DNA of 57,197 bases from Candidatus Moraniibacteriota bacterium (GCA_018061645.1 JAGOTT010000007.1:1-57197), one strand, 5' to 3'; shown: positions 1 to 9,057, numbered from the stretch's first letter. The notes: generated from the letters alone by a model not told the origin. Program-made: numbers and translations.

Positions 1-345
1 GACGGTGACGGTATAGCTCCCGCTCTGGGTGATGGTACCGGTGTAACCGGTATTGATATCGATGCCCGCGACGCTTATGTTCGCATTGATGGTGGCATTC
101 TTGGTCGAGGTACCGTCGAAAAGAGCGGTGTCGCTACCCGTCGGAGCGGTATCGCCGGACCAGTTGGCGGCACAGCTCCAGTTGTTCGCGGTGCCCGCTC
201 CGCCGCAGGTGCCGTCGACGCCGCCGCCGTCCCAGGTCCGCGTGACACCGTAGGCGACTTTCCAATAGAGAAGTCCGCTGCCGATAAGGATGAGCGCGAA
301 AGCTGTTATGGCGAAGCGATATTTTTTGGGCTTGAGAAACGACAT
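1..345 (-). CDS. Secreted beta-strand-repeat surface protein, 5' part (partial)
   Basis: The reading frame opens at an ATG and stays open for 115 codons to the window edge, so the C-terminal part is missing. It starts with a basic stretch (SFLKPKKYR) and one hydrophobic helix (about residues 10-28), typical of a signal peptide or signal anchor. The rest is rich in Gly, Thr, Asn, Ser and Trp, with WDGGG, NWSCAANWSGD and alternating T/V/I motifs. This is the usual start of large secreted proteins with parallel beta-helix repeats. No catalytic motif is visible. Cysteines near residues 49 and 60 could form a disulfide. Function is unknown; adhesion is an inference from the family type. Confidence 0.7.
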   Translation of the reverse strand, partial: MSFLKPKKYRFAITAFALILIGSGLLYWKVAYGVTRTWDGGGVDGTCGGAGTANNWSCAANWSGDTAPTGSDTALFDGTSTKNATINANISVAGIDINTGYTGTITQSGSYTVTV

Positions 346-382
346 GAATACAAGTTCTAAGTTCTCATTCCTAATTTCTAAT

Positions 383-417
383 CCTGGATCCCGGATCAAG
401 TCCGGGACGACAGAAGG
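383..417. repeat. Palindromic dispersed repeat (GGATCCCGGA type)
   Basis: GATCCCGGA and TCCGGGA-like arms flank a short centre. It is the first of two short palindromes in this spacer and belongs to the same style of extragenic repeat seen elsewhere in the window. No coding potential is visible. Confidence 0.5.
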
Positions 418-434
418 CGCTGGATTTTTTTGTT

Positions 435-460
435 GTCATTCCCGCGAAGGCGGGAATGAC
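435..460. repeat. Palindromic dispersed repeat (GTCATTCCCG type)
   Basis: This is a perfect inverted repeat with arms GTCATTCCCGC and GCGGGAATGAC around a four-base centre. Related copies lie at 14088-14112 and 44861-44884. Such extragenic palindromes can act as weak terminators or mobile miniature elements; which applies here cannot be told from one window. Confidence 0.75.
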
Positions 461-498
461 AGAGAAAATAGGATGGATGTGGGCGCGAATTTTCCAGC

Positions 499-527
499 TT
501 GACAACCAGCCTGTTTCCCCCTATACT
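499..527 (+). promoter_or_regulatory. Strong sigma70-type promoter of an orphan short transcript
   Basis: TTGACA, a 17-bp spacer and TATACT. No plausible plus-strand coding region follows; a hairpin and T-rich tract come within about 60 bp, so the unit probably encodes a small RNA. Confidence 0.6.
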
Positions 528-533
528 TCCGTC

Positions 534-592
534 AGTATTCCGATTGAAGAGCACCTCCGTGGGTTCCGTCCCTAAGCGGTGCTTTTCTTTTT
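534..592 (+). ncRNA. Candidate small RNA of about 55 nt
   Basis: The region lies directly downstream of a near-consensus promoter. It forms a hairpin with outer stem AGCACC/GGTGCT and an inner GGG/CCC stem, followed by TTTTCTTTTT, which looks like an intrinsic terminator. The last bases run antisense to the final codons of the NYN gene, so it may act in cis on that mRNA. No start codon with a ribosome binding site is present. It could also be only a convergent terminator with a chance promoter; expression data are lacking. Confidence 0.4.
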
Positions 593-1078
593 CCCTTTGA
601 ATTCGAGCTTCTTTCGGAGGTTGCCGATGAAAACGATCTTTTCTCTCGCCGCTTTGCGGAGAAGAACCGAACAGGTATGCTCGTGCGGACTGATCACTCG
701 CTCGATTTTCCTTTTTCCATAGAGATAATTTACGAGACAGGCGAAGTCGCCGTCGCTCGTGACGATAACCGCCTTTTCATATTCGGCAATATCGATCATC
801 GCCTGGAGCACGAGTTCCGCATCGACATTCCCCTTGACTGTGCCGTCCGGCTTCTTGAGCGCGACCTTGAAAACGAGCCGATAGCCGTATTCCTGCAACC
901 GTGTGTACAGCCACTGGTTTTCGGGAAGGAAGCCGATGAAAAGATATGCCGTTTCGACGCGATACTTTTCCTTGAGATACACCCGGAAGCGCCGGAAATC
1001 AAGCGGCCATCCGAGGCACTTGACGCCGAGATTAAGATTCTGTCCGTCGATGAACGCGAAATTTTTTCCTGTCGACAT
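572..1078 (-). CDS. NYN domain (LabA/DUF88-like) putative ribonuclease
   Basis: The 168-residue protein matches the NYN/PIN-fold family of RNA-processing nucleases. The acidic metal-binding positions are visible: the first Asp in FIDGQNL near the N-terminus, Asp in NVDAELVLQA in the middle, and the Asp pair in VTSDGDF about 30 residues later. The C-terminus is a Lys-rich tail. The protein has no signal peptide, so it should be cytoplasmic. It follows mraY on the same strand with a 33-nt gap and may share its transcript. The RNA target is unknown. Confidence 0.85.
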   Translation of the reverse strand: MSTGKNFAFIDGQNLNLGVKCLGWPLDFRRFRVYLKEKYRVETAYLFIGFLPENQWLYTRLQEYGYRLVFKVALKKPDGTVKGNVDAELVLQAMIDIAEYEKAVIVTSDGDFACLVNYLYGKRKIERVISPHEHTCSVLLRKAAREKIVFIGNLRKKLEFKGKKKSTA

Positions 1079-1111
1079 ATCAGCAATCGTTTCTGATCGT
1101 TTTTTCTTCGT

Positions 1112-2233
1112 TTATTTCCCCATCCCGATGATGCCGACGATCACGCCGAGGAGCGCGGTGATCGAAGTGAAGATCCAGGCGCGCATGACGACTTTCGGCT
1201 CAGGCCACCCCTTCGCCTCGAAATGATGATGGAGCGGCGCCGCGAGGAAGATTTTCCGTCCGAAAAACCGCTTCGAAAGGAGCTGGATCGCGGCACTCCC
1301 CGATTCGAGAACGTAGATGAAGACGATGAGGAACAGGATGAGCGCGGAGTCGGTCAGCATCGCGACCACGCCAAGCGTCGTCCCGAGCGCCATCGCACCC
1401 GTATCCCCCATGAAAAAGCGTGCCGGATAGACATTGAACCAAAGGAAAGCGAGCAATGCTCCAGATACCGCCGCGCAGAACGCGGCGAGATCCATCCGGT
1501 TCTGGAAAAACGCGATGAGAGCGAAGGAGCCGAACGCCATGAGGAGTACGCCGCCGTTGAGCCCGTCGAGTCCGTCGGTCTCGTTCGACGATATCGCCGA
1601 AAAGATGATGACGAAGATGAACAGAGGGATATACCACCATCCGATCGTGAAGTCTCCGAGTGCCGGAACATGGATCTCGTTCCAGCCGAGCTTCACATAA
1701 AACCACCAGGCGCCGACGGAAGCGATCGTTATGAGCCACCAGAACCTTTTGGCGAATCGCATCCCACCCCCTTTGTTCGTCCCGCAGCCGCGCACACTCA
1801 TCCAGTCATCGAAAAGTCCGAGCACGCCGGCCATGACGAGCACGAAGAGCGGCAGCCAGGTCTGCGATCGGCGGAGGAAGTCGAGCCGCGCGAGAAAATC
1901 CGTATCCGTCAACCGCGCCAGGAGAGGAAAAACATATTCCGAGGCGAATGCGAGGATAAGAACGGTCGCCCAGACGATGACGCCGCCCATGGTCGGGGTT
2001 CCCGCTTTGCAGGCATGCAGTTTTGAAACGAACGTCAATTTTTCGCCGTTCACGTCCGCGCTCTTGATCTTGATACCGATCCTGTGCCTGTACAGGATAT
2101 GCGTCCAGAGCGGTGTCAACGCGAAGGCGAGCAGAAACGCCAAAAGACCCGTCGAGAGAACCTTGAGCGTGTTCATCACCACGGGAATATTCTGTATCTG
2201 CGCAACTTCCATGACCGGTACCGCTTCGTTCAT
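1112..2233 (-). CDS. mraY: Phospho-N-acetylmuramoyl-pentapeptide-transferase
   Basis: MraY transfers phospho-MurNAc-pentapeptide to undecaprenyl phosphate, giving lipid I on the inner face of the membrane. The 373 residues are close to the usual length of about 360. Signatures include KAGTPTMGG near the N-terminus, the LFDD motif of the first aspartate pair, NETDGLDGLNGG in the middle and MGDTGAMALG. The C-terminal cytoplasmic HHHFEAKGW loop, diagnostic for the family, is present. About ten membrane helices are visible. It sits 16 nt after the D,D-carboxypeptidase gene, a sensible cell-wall pairing, but apart from the mur cluster at the right of the window. Confidence 0.97.
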   Translation of the reverse strand: MNEAVPVMEVAQIQNIPVVMNTLKVLSTGLLAFLLAFALTPLWTHILYRHRIGIKIKSADVNGEKLTFVSKLHACKAGTPTMGGVIVWATVLILAFASEYVFPLLARLTDTDFLARLDFLRRSQTWLPLFVLVMAGVLGLFDDWMSVRGCGTNKGGGMRFAKRFWWLITIASVGAWWFYVKLGWNEIHVPALGDFTIGWWYIPLFIFVIIFSAISSNETDGLDGLNGGVLLMAFGSFALIAFFQNRMDLAAFCAAVSGALLAFLWFNVYPARFFMGDTGAMALGTTLGVVAMLTDSALILFLIVFIYVLESGSAAIQLLSKRFFGRKIFLAAPLHHHFEAKGWPEPKVVMRAWIFTSITALLGVIVGIIGMGK

Positions 2234-2249
2234 ACGCTTCGGAAAAGGA

Positions 2250-3290
2250 TTAACGCCATTCGAAAGAATCGAATCCCCACGAGAACATATCCTGGATGCT
2301 CCGCCACCGGTACACGTCGTCGAGTACCACCGCGATCAGCCGATGCTTGCGTTCGACCGGGTCACCGGCGACCGCAAGGAGCGAATAGCCGGCTCGCGGC
2401 GTAAATCCGGTCTTCGTCCCGACGAGTGTGGGATACTGTCCCAGAAGCTCGTTCGTGTTGAATATCTCGTGCACGTACTTGCCGTCGGCGGAAGCGATAT
2501 TCGTCTTCTCGAGAAGCATGATCTTCCAGAGGATATCGTACTTGAGCGCGGCCGCGGCGATCCTGGCAATGTCCCGCGCGGAAGAGTAGCACTCCTCTTC
2601 GCGTCCGTCGAGCTCAAGCCCGGAAGGCGTGCAGAAATGCGAATTCGTGAGACCGAGTTCCTTTGCCCGAACATTCATTTTTTCCGCGAACCGTTCCTGG
2701 CTTCCGGCGACATGCTTGGCAAGCGCGACCGCCGCATCGTTCGCGCTGTTCATAAGCGCGGCCTTGAGGAGCTCCTGTACGGCGATTCTTTCGCCGACAT
2801 GGAGCCGCTCGCCGATACAATACCCGCTTCGCGGGCAGCCGACCTTCGTTCCTTCGGTATATACCGTTTCCTCGTCGATCGTCACAAGTTCGCCGAGATT
2901 GTCGGCTTCCTCCACGACGATCATCGCGGTAAACAGTTTCGTGATGGAAGCGATGGAACGATGTTCGTCCGCGTCCTTCTCATAGAGCGGTATCTCCGTC
3001 GCGGCATCGAGCAGGATGGCCGCATGCGCGGTCGGGGCAGCGAACCCCGTCGCCTCCGCCAGACGTATGGGACGGAATTCCGAAGCGATCGACCGTTGCT
3101 CTTCGATAAGCGGACGGTCGATTCCGACTGAGACTCCGGCGACGCGTTCCGGAAAACGCTCTTCCGGATGGGAAAAGAGGGATAACCCGGCAAAAACGGT
3201 ATGCTCTCCGAGCAGGACGGCTGCGCCGACTCCGAGCAATCCGAATACGATCATACCGGCGAAAGAGAAGAGAAGGGCTATCTTGCGCAT
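2250..3290 (-). CDS. D-alanyl-D-alanine carboxypeptidase (penicillin-binding protein 5/6 family)
   Basis: This is a serine peptidase S11 enzyme that trims the terminal D-Ala of peptidoglycan stem peptides outside the membrane. An N-terminal hydrophobic helix serves as signal or anchor. The three active-site motifs are in order: SITK (SxxK, in SIASITKLFTAM), SAN (in MNSANDAAVALAK) and KTG (in GTKTGFTPRAGYS). The 346-residue length is slightly shorter than E. coli DacA, and no C-terminal amphipathic anchor is obvious. It lies between scpB and mraY on the same strand. Confidence 0.93.
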   Translation of the reverse strand: MRKIALLFSFAGMIVFGLLGVGAAVLLGEHTVFAGLSLFSHPEERFPERVAGVSVGIDRPLIEEQRSIASEFRPIRLAEATGFAAPTAHAAILLDAATEIPLYEKDADEHRSIASITKLFTAMIVVEEADNLGELVTIDEETVYTEGTKVGCPRSGYCIGERLHVGERIAVQELLKAALMNSANDAAVALAKHVAGSQERFAEKMNVRAKELGLTNSHFCTPSGLELDGREEECYSSARDIARIAAAALKYDILWKIMLLEKTNIASADGKYVHEIFNTNELLGQYPTLVGTKTGFTPRAGYSLLAVAGDPVERKHRLIAVVLDDVYRWRSIQDMFSWGFDSFEWR

Positions 3291-3320
3291 ATCGTTTCCA
3301 TTTTCATTTTCGCGTTCATA

Positions 3321-3911
3321 TTATTTCGCCGCATCGTCGCCTTTCTGTTCCACAGCGGGAGATTCTTCCGGAAGATCCCCGACACGGATGTCCCGGGACA
3401 GGTCGGCATACCCGGGAAGCTCGAAAAGGGAGCCGATTCCGAGCAGTTCGAGCAGTCGGAACGACGGCGAATATTCGTATTCCCGGTTGTCGAGAGGGTT
3501 CGGATGACGGTCGACGAGTCCGCGCAACGAGAGATTCCGGAGCGCGAAGGAGCAGTTCACCCCGCGGATCGCGTCAATCTTCGCGCGCGTCACCGGACCG
3601 CGGTACGCGACGATCGCGAGCACCTCGAGCGTCGCCTTGCCGAGACTCTCCTCCCGATCCGCGACGATAAGCCGTTCGACGGAATCGGCGTTCTCCGGCT
3701 TGGTGACGATTTCCGCCTCCTCCTTTTTTCGGATCAGCATGAGTCCGGACGAAGGGTCTTCGTATCGCGATTCGAGGGCGTCAAGAGCGCCATCGGCCTC
3801 CTTTTCGGAAATTCCGAGCAGCTTGGCGATCCGGGAAACGGCAAGCGGCTCCCCGTTCATGAAGAGAAGGGATTCGATCGACGAGATTATGCCCGGTTTC
3901 GTTTCGGTCAT
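3321..3911 (-). CDS. scpB: Segregation and condensation protein B
   Basis: ScpB forms the SMC-ScpAB condensin complex with ScpA and helps segregate the chromosome. The 196 residues show the two winged-helix domains expected, with characteristic phrases SIESLLFMNGEPL at the start, LEVLAIVAYRGPVTRAKIDAIRGV and LVDRHPNPLDNREYEYSPSF (interrupted here for length). It begins 12 nt after the scpA stop, the classic scpAB order. Confidence 0.95.
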   Translation of the reverse strand: MTETKPGIISSIESLLFMNGEPLAVSRIAKLLGISEKEADGALDALESRYEDPSSGLMLIRKKEEAEIVTKPENADSVERLIVADREESLGKATLEVLAIVAYRGPVTRAKIDAIRGVNCSFALRNLSLRGLVDRHPNPLDNREYEYSPSFRLLELLGIGSLFELPGYADLSRDIRVGDLPEESPAVEQKGDDAAK

Positions 3912-3923
3912 GGCAGTATCCGA

Positions 3924-4652
3924 TTAAAAGGCTTGGGTTCGGATCGTTTCCGATACCGAGATACGGATATCACCCCAAGCGTCGCGCTGGTCGACGACGA
4001 CATATCGTTGTTTCACGAGTTCGAGCACGGCAAGAAACGAGACGATCACCTCCATGCGATCCGCAGCCGATCGTGACAGTTCATGGAAGCTGTACTCGGC
4101 GCGATCACGGAGCGATGCCTGAAGGTCGGCGATCCGCTCCTCGAGACTCATGATTTCCTCGACCGTCTCCTCAATGATCTTTTCATGGACGGGGATCTCG
4201 CCAAGCACCGACTCGAAATGCTTTCGGAGTGATTCCGGAGTGACTCCTTTCGGGGGTATGAACACATCCATGGCGCGGAGGAACTTCTCTCTCGGAAACG
4301 AGCGCCGTTTCGGATCGAGCACTCTTTCCATTTCCTGTGCCGCCTCGCGGAACCGCCGGTATTCGATGAGCCGGATTTCGAGGTCCTCCATCGCTTCCTC
4401 CTCCTCGTCGGTGAATTCGAGGACCGGGAGGAGCATCTTCGATTTGATGAGGATGAGTCGCGCGGCGATCACGAGAAAACTCGAAAGATTCTCGAGTGAA
4501 ATCGCGTCCTTGTCGGCGGCGAGCCGTTCCAGATACTGATCCGCGACGGAACCGAGGCTCACTTTCGTGATATCGAGTTTCCGATCCTCGATGAGCGAGA
4601 GTAGAAGCTCGAGCGGACCTTCGAATTGGGCAAGTTTTATGTGGCAAGGCAT
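3924..4652 (-). CDS. scpA: Segregation and condensation protein A
   Basis: ScpA is the kleisin subunit bridging SMC heads. The family signature FEGPLELLLSLIEDRKLDI is near the N-terminus, followed by the helical domain (ENLSSFLVIAARLILIKSKMLLP) and a C-terminal winged helix (VIVSFLAVLELVKQRYV). The frame is open further upstream to a GTG at 4721, four bases from the MFS stop. The ATG at 4652 is preferred because ScpA proteins usually begin only a few residues before the FEGPL motif. Length is then 242 residues. No strong ribosome binding site decides between the two starts. Confidence 0.9.
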   Translation of the reverse strand: MPCHIKLAQFEGPLELLLSLIEDRKLDITKVSLGSVADQYLERLAADKDAISLENLSSFLVIAARLILIKSKMLLPVLEFTDEEEEAMEDLEIRLIEYRRFREAAQEMERVLDPKRRSFPREKFLRAMDVFIPPKGVTPESLRKHFESVLGEIPVHEKIIEETVEEIMSLEERIADLQASLRDRAEYSFHELSRSAADRMEVIVSFLAVLELVKQRYVVVDQRDAWGDIRISVSETIRTQAF

Positions 4653-4724
4653 AACGAAAAGAAACGGGAAAGTGTCGCATCTCTCCGTCCCAATATAGCA
4701 TGTTTCGACGGGAAATTCCACCTG

Positions 4725-5960
4725 TCACGCCCCACTTGTCTCGTGTTCGCCCGGAGTGTCTTCGAGTACAAGCGCCGGAATGATGGCGAGAGCCAGCACC
4801 AGCGCCGCAAGGAAGAATATGCCCTGGATCGGAAATACTGAAAGGAACGGAATCGCGACCAGCGCAGCAAGGATATTCGCGGCCGGACGCGTGGTTCGGA
4901 AAAACGCTATGAGATCGTCGTCTCCCCCGTCGATCTGCTTGTAAAAATATGCGTCGCGCAGGACTTCGATGCCGGCTGCGCCGACACGAGTGAGAAAGAG
5001 GATGATACCGAGCAGGAGCAGGCTTACAGATGAGACGAGCCCCATGAAAAAAACGCTCACGGCTCCGATGGCGAGACTCGCGACGAGAAATTCCTTTTCA
5101 CCGAAGCGCTTGTCGGCAAGGACACCGAGCGGGTATTGGAGGAACACGAACGGCAGGAGCATGACCGTGAAAAGAAGCCCGATATCTTCCCATGATATGC
5201 CGATCGACCGGAGATAGATCGGCGAGTAGATGATCATGATCACGTAGAAAAATTCGAGCGCGAAGGATATCCCGTAGATACGGAGAAGATTCTTTTCATG
5301 AATCATTTTTCGGAGCGCGTCGGTGGCGTCCATTCTTGCCGAGGAATACGCTTGTCCGTTCCGGAGGAAGAGGATGGCCGCCGCGAAGAGCACCGCGTAC
5401 CCGAGCGTGATTCCGAAGAATACCCCGCCGAATCCGTATGACTCGATCACGTGCGTCGAGAGAAGCGGGGCGAGCAGGAAGCCGGCGTTCGTGATCGTCA
5501 GATGCAGTCCGCGGACCCGTCCCGTCGCCGCATCCGAGGAATGTTCTTCGAGGATCACGTCGAGTACCACCCAGGCGGCGTTGGAAACGATGAGCAGGAG
5601 CACGATACAGAGCGCTCCGGGCCATCCGACCGGGAGCGAAGAGGTCATCACCCCGAGTACGACCGCGGCGAGGATGAACAGGAAGAACGTGCGGATGCTT
5701 CCGCCGACCCTCCGGATGATCCTATGGAGCCCCCAGAGCATCCCGAAGACCACCAGAAATGCGCCAAGATAGAAACCGCCGACATTATCCGACCCGATGA
5801 CCTTGGAAAAATAGGATGAGAGGATATAAACGAAAAATGCGTCGGTAAATCCGAAGATGAAGGAAAGGAGACTGATGAATTTTACCTTTCGTTCATCAAG
5901 CCGCTCCCGGTGCCGACGAGCCTCCGTTTCCGAAAGAGTCATATTTTTTATTTCAGACAT
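4725..5960 (-). CDS. Major facilitator superfamily transporter
   Basis: The 411-residue protein has about twelve hydrophobic helices in two halves with a central cytoplasmic stretch (residues about 205-230, [19 protein letters not shown]). A loop [14 protein letters not shown] in the second half resembles the MFS signature G-x3-D-R/K. The substrate cannot be predicted. The first 25 residues are charged and cytoplasmic. Its start overlaps the end of the upstream Zn-ribbon gene by 13 nt, and its stop lies just before scpA, so it probably belongs to one long transcript. Confidence 0.85.
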   Translation of the reverse strand: MSEIKNMTLSETEARRHRERLDERKVKFISLLSFIFGFTDAFFVYILSSYFSKVIGSDNVGGFYLGAFLVVFGMLWGLHRIIRRVGGSIRTFFLFILAAVVLGVMTSSLPVGWPGALCIVLLLIVSNAAWVVLDVILEEHSSDAATGRVRGLHLTITNAGFLLAPLLSTHVIESYGFGGVFFGITLGYAVLFAAAILFLRNGQAYSSARMDATDALRKMIHEKNLLRIYGISFALEFFYVIMIIYSPIYLRSIGISWEDIGLLFTVMLLPFVFLQYPLGVLADKRFGEKEFLVASLAIGAVSVFFMGLVSSVSLLLLGIILFLTRVGAAGIEVLRDAYFYKQIDGGDDDLIAFFRTTRPAANILAALVAIPFLSVFPIQGIFFLAALVLALAIIPALVLEDTPGEHETSGA

Positions 5961-6355
5961 CCTGGTTTATATCCTCTTGCCACGGCATCTTCCACCGATA
6001 CGAAACAGACGATGTTTTCCGGCTTGATCCGCTTCGCCGAAGCGCAGGTCGGGAGATGATACAAGGTGGAATTCCTGCTTCCGACGAACGCGCAATCCTT
6101 CTTTTCTGGCGTCACGGCCGCGGCGGATTTCGGGTCGCCTGCGGGCGACGCATCCGATACGCCCGCGACCCTCCCTGGATTCGATGTGGCGACAGCCGGC
6201 TTTTCTATCACGAGCGGCAGAGCGACCGACGAGCCTCCCGCGAGGAACCCGGCCTGAAACGAAAGCACTCCGACGAGAACCAGTGCCGAAAACAGGACCA
6301 ATCTTTCCCGTTCCCTCCGGAAAAAATCGAAATATCTCAAAAAAACGCCTCTCAT
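5948..6355 (-). CDS. Membrane-anchored protein with Ada-like zinc-binding C-terminal domain
   Basis: The 135-residue protein has an N-terminal membrane helix (about residues 18-40), a linker rich in Ala, Val and Pro, and a C-terminal module. The module has CAFVGSRNS, then [12 protein letters not shown], then YKPGCLK. The pattern Cys, His-x3-Cys, Cys matches the small zinc-binding fold seen in Ada N-terminal domains and in thermonuclease-associated domains, which often reads S-x-K-Y-H-x-P-x-C. The module should be extracytoplasmic. Function is unknown. It is the first gene before MFS and scpAB. Confidence 0.7.
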   Translation of the reverse strand: MRGVFLRYFDFFRRERERLVLFSALVLVGVLSFQAGFLAGGSSVALPLVIEKPAVATSNPGRVAGVSDASPAGDPKSAAAVTPEKKDCAFVGSRNSTLYHLPTCASAKRIKPENIVCFVSVEDAVARGYKPGCLK

Positions 6356-6365
6356 AGGGAGCAGG

Positions 6366-6394
6366 TTGACATGTGCCCGGTTTTGTTCTACTCT
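6366..6394 (+). promoter_or_regulatory. Promoter of rpmA
   Basis: TTGACA, 17 bp and TACTCT, with a TAGTATATA tract just downstream that could also serve as -10. It is placed 34 bp before the rpmA start and lies back to back with the minus-strand gene starting at 6355. Confidence 0.6.
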
Positions 6395-6427
6395 AGTATA
6401 TACTTATTCCGGATTAAAGAGAATACT

Positions 6428-6718
6428 ATGGCGCATAGAAAAGCAGGCGGTTCTACCAGTCTCGGCCGTGACTCACGGGCACAGCGCCTCGGCGTGAAGC
6501 TTTTCGGCGGCCAGATCGCGGAACCGGGGAACATCCTCATCCGCCAGCGCGGAACCAAGTTCCATCCCGGTAAGAATGTCAAGAAGACCGGCGACGACAC
6601 GCTCATCTCGCTCATCGAGGGTGCGGTTTCCTTTCAGACCAAGAAGATGCTCGCCTTCACCGGCAAGCTCGCGAAGCGCACCTTCGTCAACGTCCTTCCG
6701 ATCGAGAAGAAGAAATAG
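6428..6718 (+). CDS. rpmA: 50S ribosomal protein L27
   Basis: The start is fixed by the conserved N-terminus [11 protein letters not shown], as in E. coli, so there is no cleaved N-terminal extension of the Firmicutes type. The 96 residues carry the usual GVKLFGGQ and [15 protein letters not shown] motifs. L27 reaches the peptidyl-transferase centre of the large subunit. It is a single-gene transcript with its own promoter and terminator; rplU, its common neighbour, is not here. A weak AGAG ribosome binding site precedes the ATG. Confidence 0.98.
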   Translation: MAHRKAGGSTSLGRDSRAQRLGVKLFGGQIAEPGNILIRQRGTKFHPGKNVKKTGDDTLISLIEGAVSFQTKKMLAFTGKLAKRTFVNVLPIEKKK

Positions 6719-6740
6719 CTCGGAAATTCCGAAAAGAAAA

Positions 6741-6768
6741 AGGCCGCTCCATTCCGGAGCGGCTTTTC
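6741..6768. terminator. Bidirectional intrinsic terminator between rpmA and pyrG
   Basis: The stem GCCGCTCC/GGAGCGGC has a five-base loop, an A-tract on the left and TTTT on the right, so it can end both the rpmA and the convergent pyrG transcripts. Confidence 0.85.
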
Positions 6769-6799
6769 ATGTCCTCTTTTGCAATTATACCACAAAATT

Positions 6800-8443
6800 C
6801 TATTTAATGCAAGCCTTCAGGAACGCGCGAAAAAGCGGATGCGGACGCTCGAGCGATGACTGGAACTCCGGATGGAACTGCGTCGCAAGGAAAAAAGGAT
6901 GAACCGATTTCGGAAGCTCGGCTATTTCCATGAGCACCCCGTCCGGCGACGTCCCGGAGAAGACGAGCCCTGCCTTGCGAAGTTTCTCCACATACTCCGG
7001 ATTCACTTCGTACCGGTGGCGGTGGCGTTCGGTGATCTGATCGGTTCCATACGCCGCGGACGCAGCCGTCCTTGGTGCGAGAAGGGCGGAGTAGCTGCCG
7101 AGACGCATACTGCCACCGTAGTCTTTCCTTTTGAGCTTCTCACGCTGTTCGGGCATGATGTCGATGACCGGCGAAGCCGTTTTCGGGTCGATCTCGGTCG
7201 TGTGCGCATCCTTGATACCCGCGACGTGTCGCGCATACTCGATGACGAGGAGCTGCATACCGTAGCAGAGACCGAAGTATGGGATCTTGTTTTTCCGACA
7301 GAACTCGATCGCCTTGATCTTCCCCTCCACACCACGGGAACCGAACCCGCCCGGGATGAGCACTCCGTCGTACTGTTTCAGCTCAGCGAGCGCCTTCGAA
7401 TCCTTCTCATATTCCTCGGAATCGAGCCAGGCGATTTCCGGTTTGCGCCCGACCGAAAATGAGGCGTGCTTGAGCGCCTCGAGCACGCTGATATATACGT
7501 CCGAGAGCACGAACGCGCCCGTCTTGAAGTATTTCCCAACCACGGCGATTCTGACCGGCTTCTCGGCCTTCTTGGCACGCTCGACGGTCTTTCCCCATTC
7601 ACCGATCCGACTCTTCTTCGCGCGGAGCGACAGTTTCCGGAGGAGCACGTCGGAGAGCTTGTCCTTCTCGAAATTGAGCGGTACGTCGTAGATGCTCTCC
7701 ACGTCCGGTGCGGACACGATGGAATCCTTCCGGAGACTGCAGAACACCGCGAGTTTCTCCTTGCGCTTCTCATCGAGCGGCATATCACTGCGCGCGATGA
7801 TGATGTCCGCTTGGAGTCCTGCCGAGTTGAGTGTCCGCGAGGCATACTGCGTCGGCTTCGTCTTCATCTCGCCGATCTTGGAAGGAACCGGGAGGTAGCT
7901 CACGAGCACCACGAGCACGTCTTCCGGATGTTCGATCTTCATCATACGGGCCGCCTCGAGGAAGAGGATATTCTGGTATTCCCCGATCGTCCCACCGATC
8001 TCGATGATGACCACGTCGGCCGACGCCTTCTTTCCCGCCTTCTTGATCCGCCCGATCACTTCCTGCGGAATGTGCGGAACCACCTCGACGCACTTGCCGC
8101 CGTATTCGAGGTTGCGCTCCCGGTCGATGACGCTCTTATAGACCGACCCGGTCGTCATGTAGTTGCCGCGATCGAGCGTGATCCCGAGGAACCGCTCGTA
8201 GTTGCCCATATCCTGATCGCACTCGTATCCGTCGCCGAGCACGAACACTTCCCCGTGTTCCGTCGGGTTCATCGTTCCCGCGTCGACATTTATATACGGA
8301 TCGATCTTGATCGCCGTGACGACGAGCCCTCTTGCCTGGAGGATCTTTCCGATCGAAGACGATGCGATTCCCTTGCCGACACCGCTCATCACCCCGCCGA
8401 CCACGAAGATAAACTTCGTCCGCGCACCTTTCGTCTTTGCCAT
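6800..8443 (-). CDS. pyrG: CTP synthase (glutamine hydrolysing)
   Basis: PyrG converts UTP to CTP with ATP and glutamine. The 547 residues match the usual size. The N-terminal synthetase domain shows VVGGVMSGVGKGIASSSIG and the DPYINVDAGTM motif. The C-terminal class I glutamine amidotransferase domain has IPGGFGSRGVEGK (the lid loop region), the nucleophile in FGLCYGMQ and the His-Glu pair in TQFHPEFQ. It lies downstream of rplI on the same strand and may be read from the rplI promoter. Confidence 0.98.
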   Translation of the reverse strand: MAKTKGARTKFIFVVGGVMSGVGKGIASSSIGKILQARGLVVTAIKIDPYINVDAGTMNPTEHGEVFVLGDGYECDQDMGNYERFLGITLDRGNYMTTGSVYKSVIDRERNLEYGGKCVEVVPHIPQEVIGRIKKAGKKASADVVIIEIGGTIGEYQNILFLEAARMMKIEHPEDVLVVLVSYLPVPSKIGEMKTKPTQYASRTLNSAGLQADIIIARSDMPLDEKRKEKLAVFCSLRKDSIVSAPDVESIYDVPLNFEKDKLSDVLLRKLSLRAKKSRIGEWGKTVERAKKAEKPVRIAVVGKYFKTGAFVLSDVYISVLEALKHASFSVGRKPEIAWLDSEEYEKDSKALAELKQYDGVLIPGGFGSRGVEGKIKAIEFCRKNKIPYFGLCYGMQLLVIEYARHVAGIKDAHTTEIDPKTASPVIDIMPEQREKLKRKDYGGSMRLGSYSALLAPRTAASAAYGTDQITERHRHRYEVNPEYVEKLRKAGLVFSGTSPDGVLMEIAELPKSVHPFFLATQFHPEFQSSLERPHPLFRAFLKACIK

Positions 8444-8521
8444 ATGATTTTTTCCGCCCCTCCCGCGGCATGAAAAAATGTTTGATTATGAAATATGGTA
8501 CCTGACACAAAAAAAGAGGGA

Positions 8522-8986
8522 CTATTCCCCCTTCGCCATTTCTTTCTCCTCCGCCCGGATATCGACTCTGAACTCCGCCTTCGCGGAACCGAGACGGACC
8601 TTGACCGGAAATTCCCCTATCTCTCTGATCGGCTTTTCCATGATGATCGACTTTTCCGAAAGCCCCTGAATACCGGCGGCCGCACATGCCGAAACGATAT
8701 CTCTTGGGTGCACCGAACCGAAGAGCTTTCCCCCGTGCGCTTTCACAAGGATAATAACACGTTTCCCGGATATCGCCGAGAGAGCAGCTCGCTCCCGGGC
8801 ACGCTCAGCATCCGAGGCCTTCTTCCGATGCTCGTCTTCGTGCTTGAGCCGGTTGAGCGCATCCTTCCCCGCCGGTATGGCAAACCCTTTCGGGATGAGA
8901 AAATTCGAGGCATACCCCGGGGAAACTTCTTTCACCTCGCCCGGTTTCCCGACGTTTTTCACCGCCTTCAGAAAGACGACCTTCAT
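8522..8986 (-). CDS. rplI: 50S ribosomal protein L9
   Basis: The protein starts MKVVFLKAVKNVGKPGEVKEV and continues GYASNFLIPKGFAIPA, the invariant N-terminal domain. A long connecting helix and a C-terminal domain follow (154 residues, family about 149). L9 is reported missing from some CPR lineages, so its presence here is taxonomically informative. It has its own promoter, divergent from phoH. Confidence 0.97.
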   Translation of the reverse strand: MKVVFLKAVKNVGKPGEVKEVSPGYASNFLIPKGFAIPAGKDALNRLKHEDEHRKKASDAERARERAALSAISGKRVIILVKAHGGKLFGSVHPRDIVSACAAAGIQGLSEKSIIMEKPIREIGEFPVKVRLGSAKAEFRVDIRAEEKEMAKGE

Positions 8987-9015
8987 ACGTGTTCCCGCTC
9001 AAAAGCATCCATGGA

Positions 9016-9044
9016 AGTATAGATTTCCCGACATGTTTTTGCAA
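9016..9044 (-). promoter_or_regulatory. Promoter of rplI (and probably pyrG)
   Basis: TTGCAA, 17 bp and TATACT on the minus strand, with the start codon about 25 nt beyond the expected transcription start. Confidence 0.65.
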
Positions 9045-9057
9045 GAAGCCGTGACAC

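Noticed and set aside
1731-3131. Plus-strand 466-codon frame opposite mraY and the carboxypeptidase
   Set aside because: It crosses two well-supported minus-strand genes and shows no protein motif.
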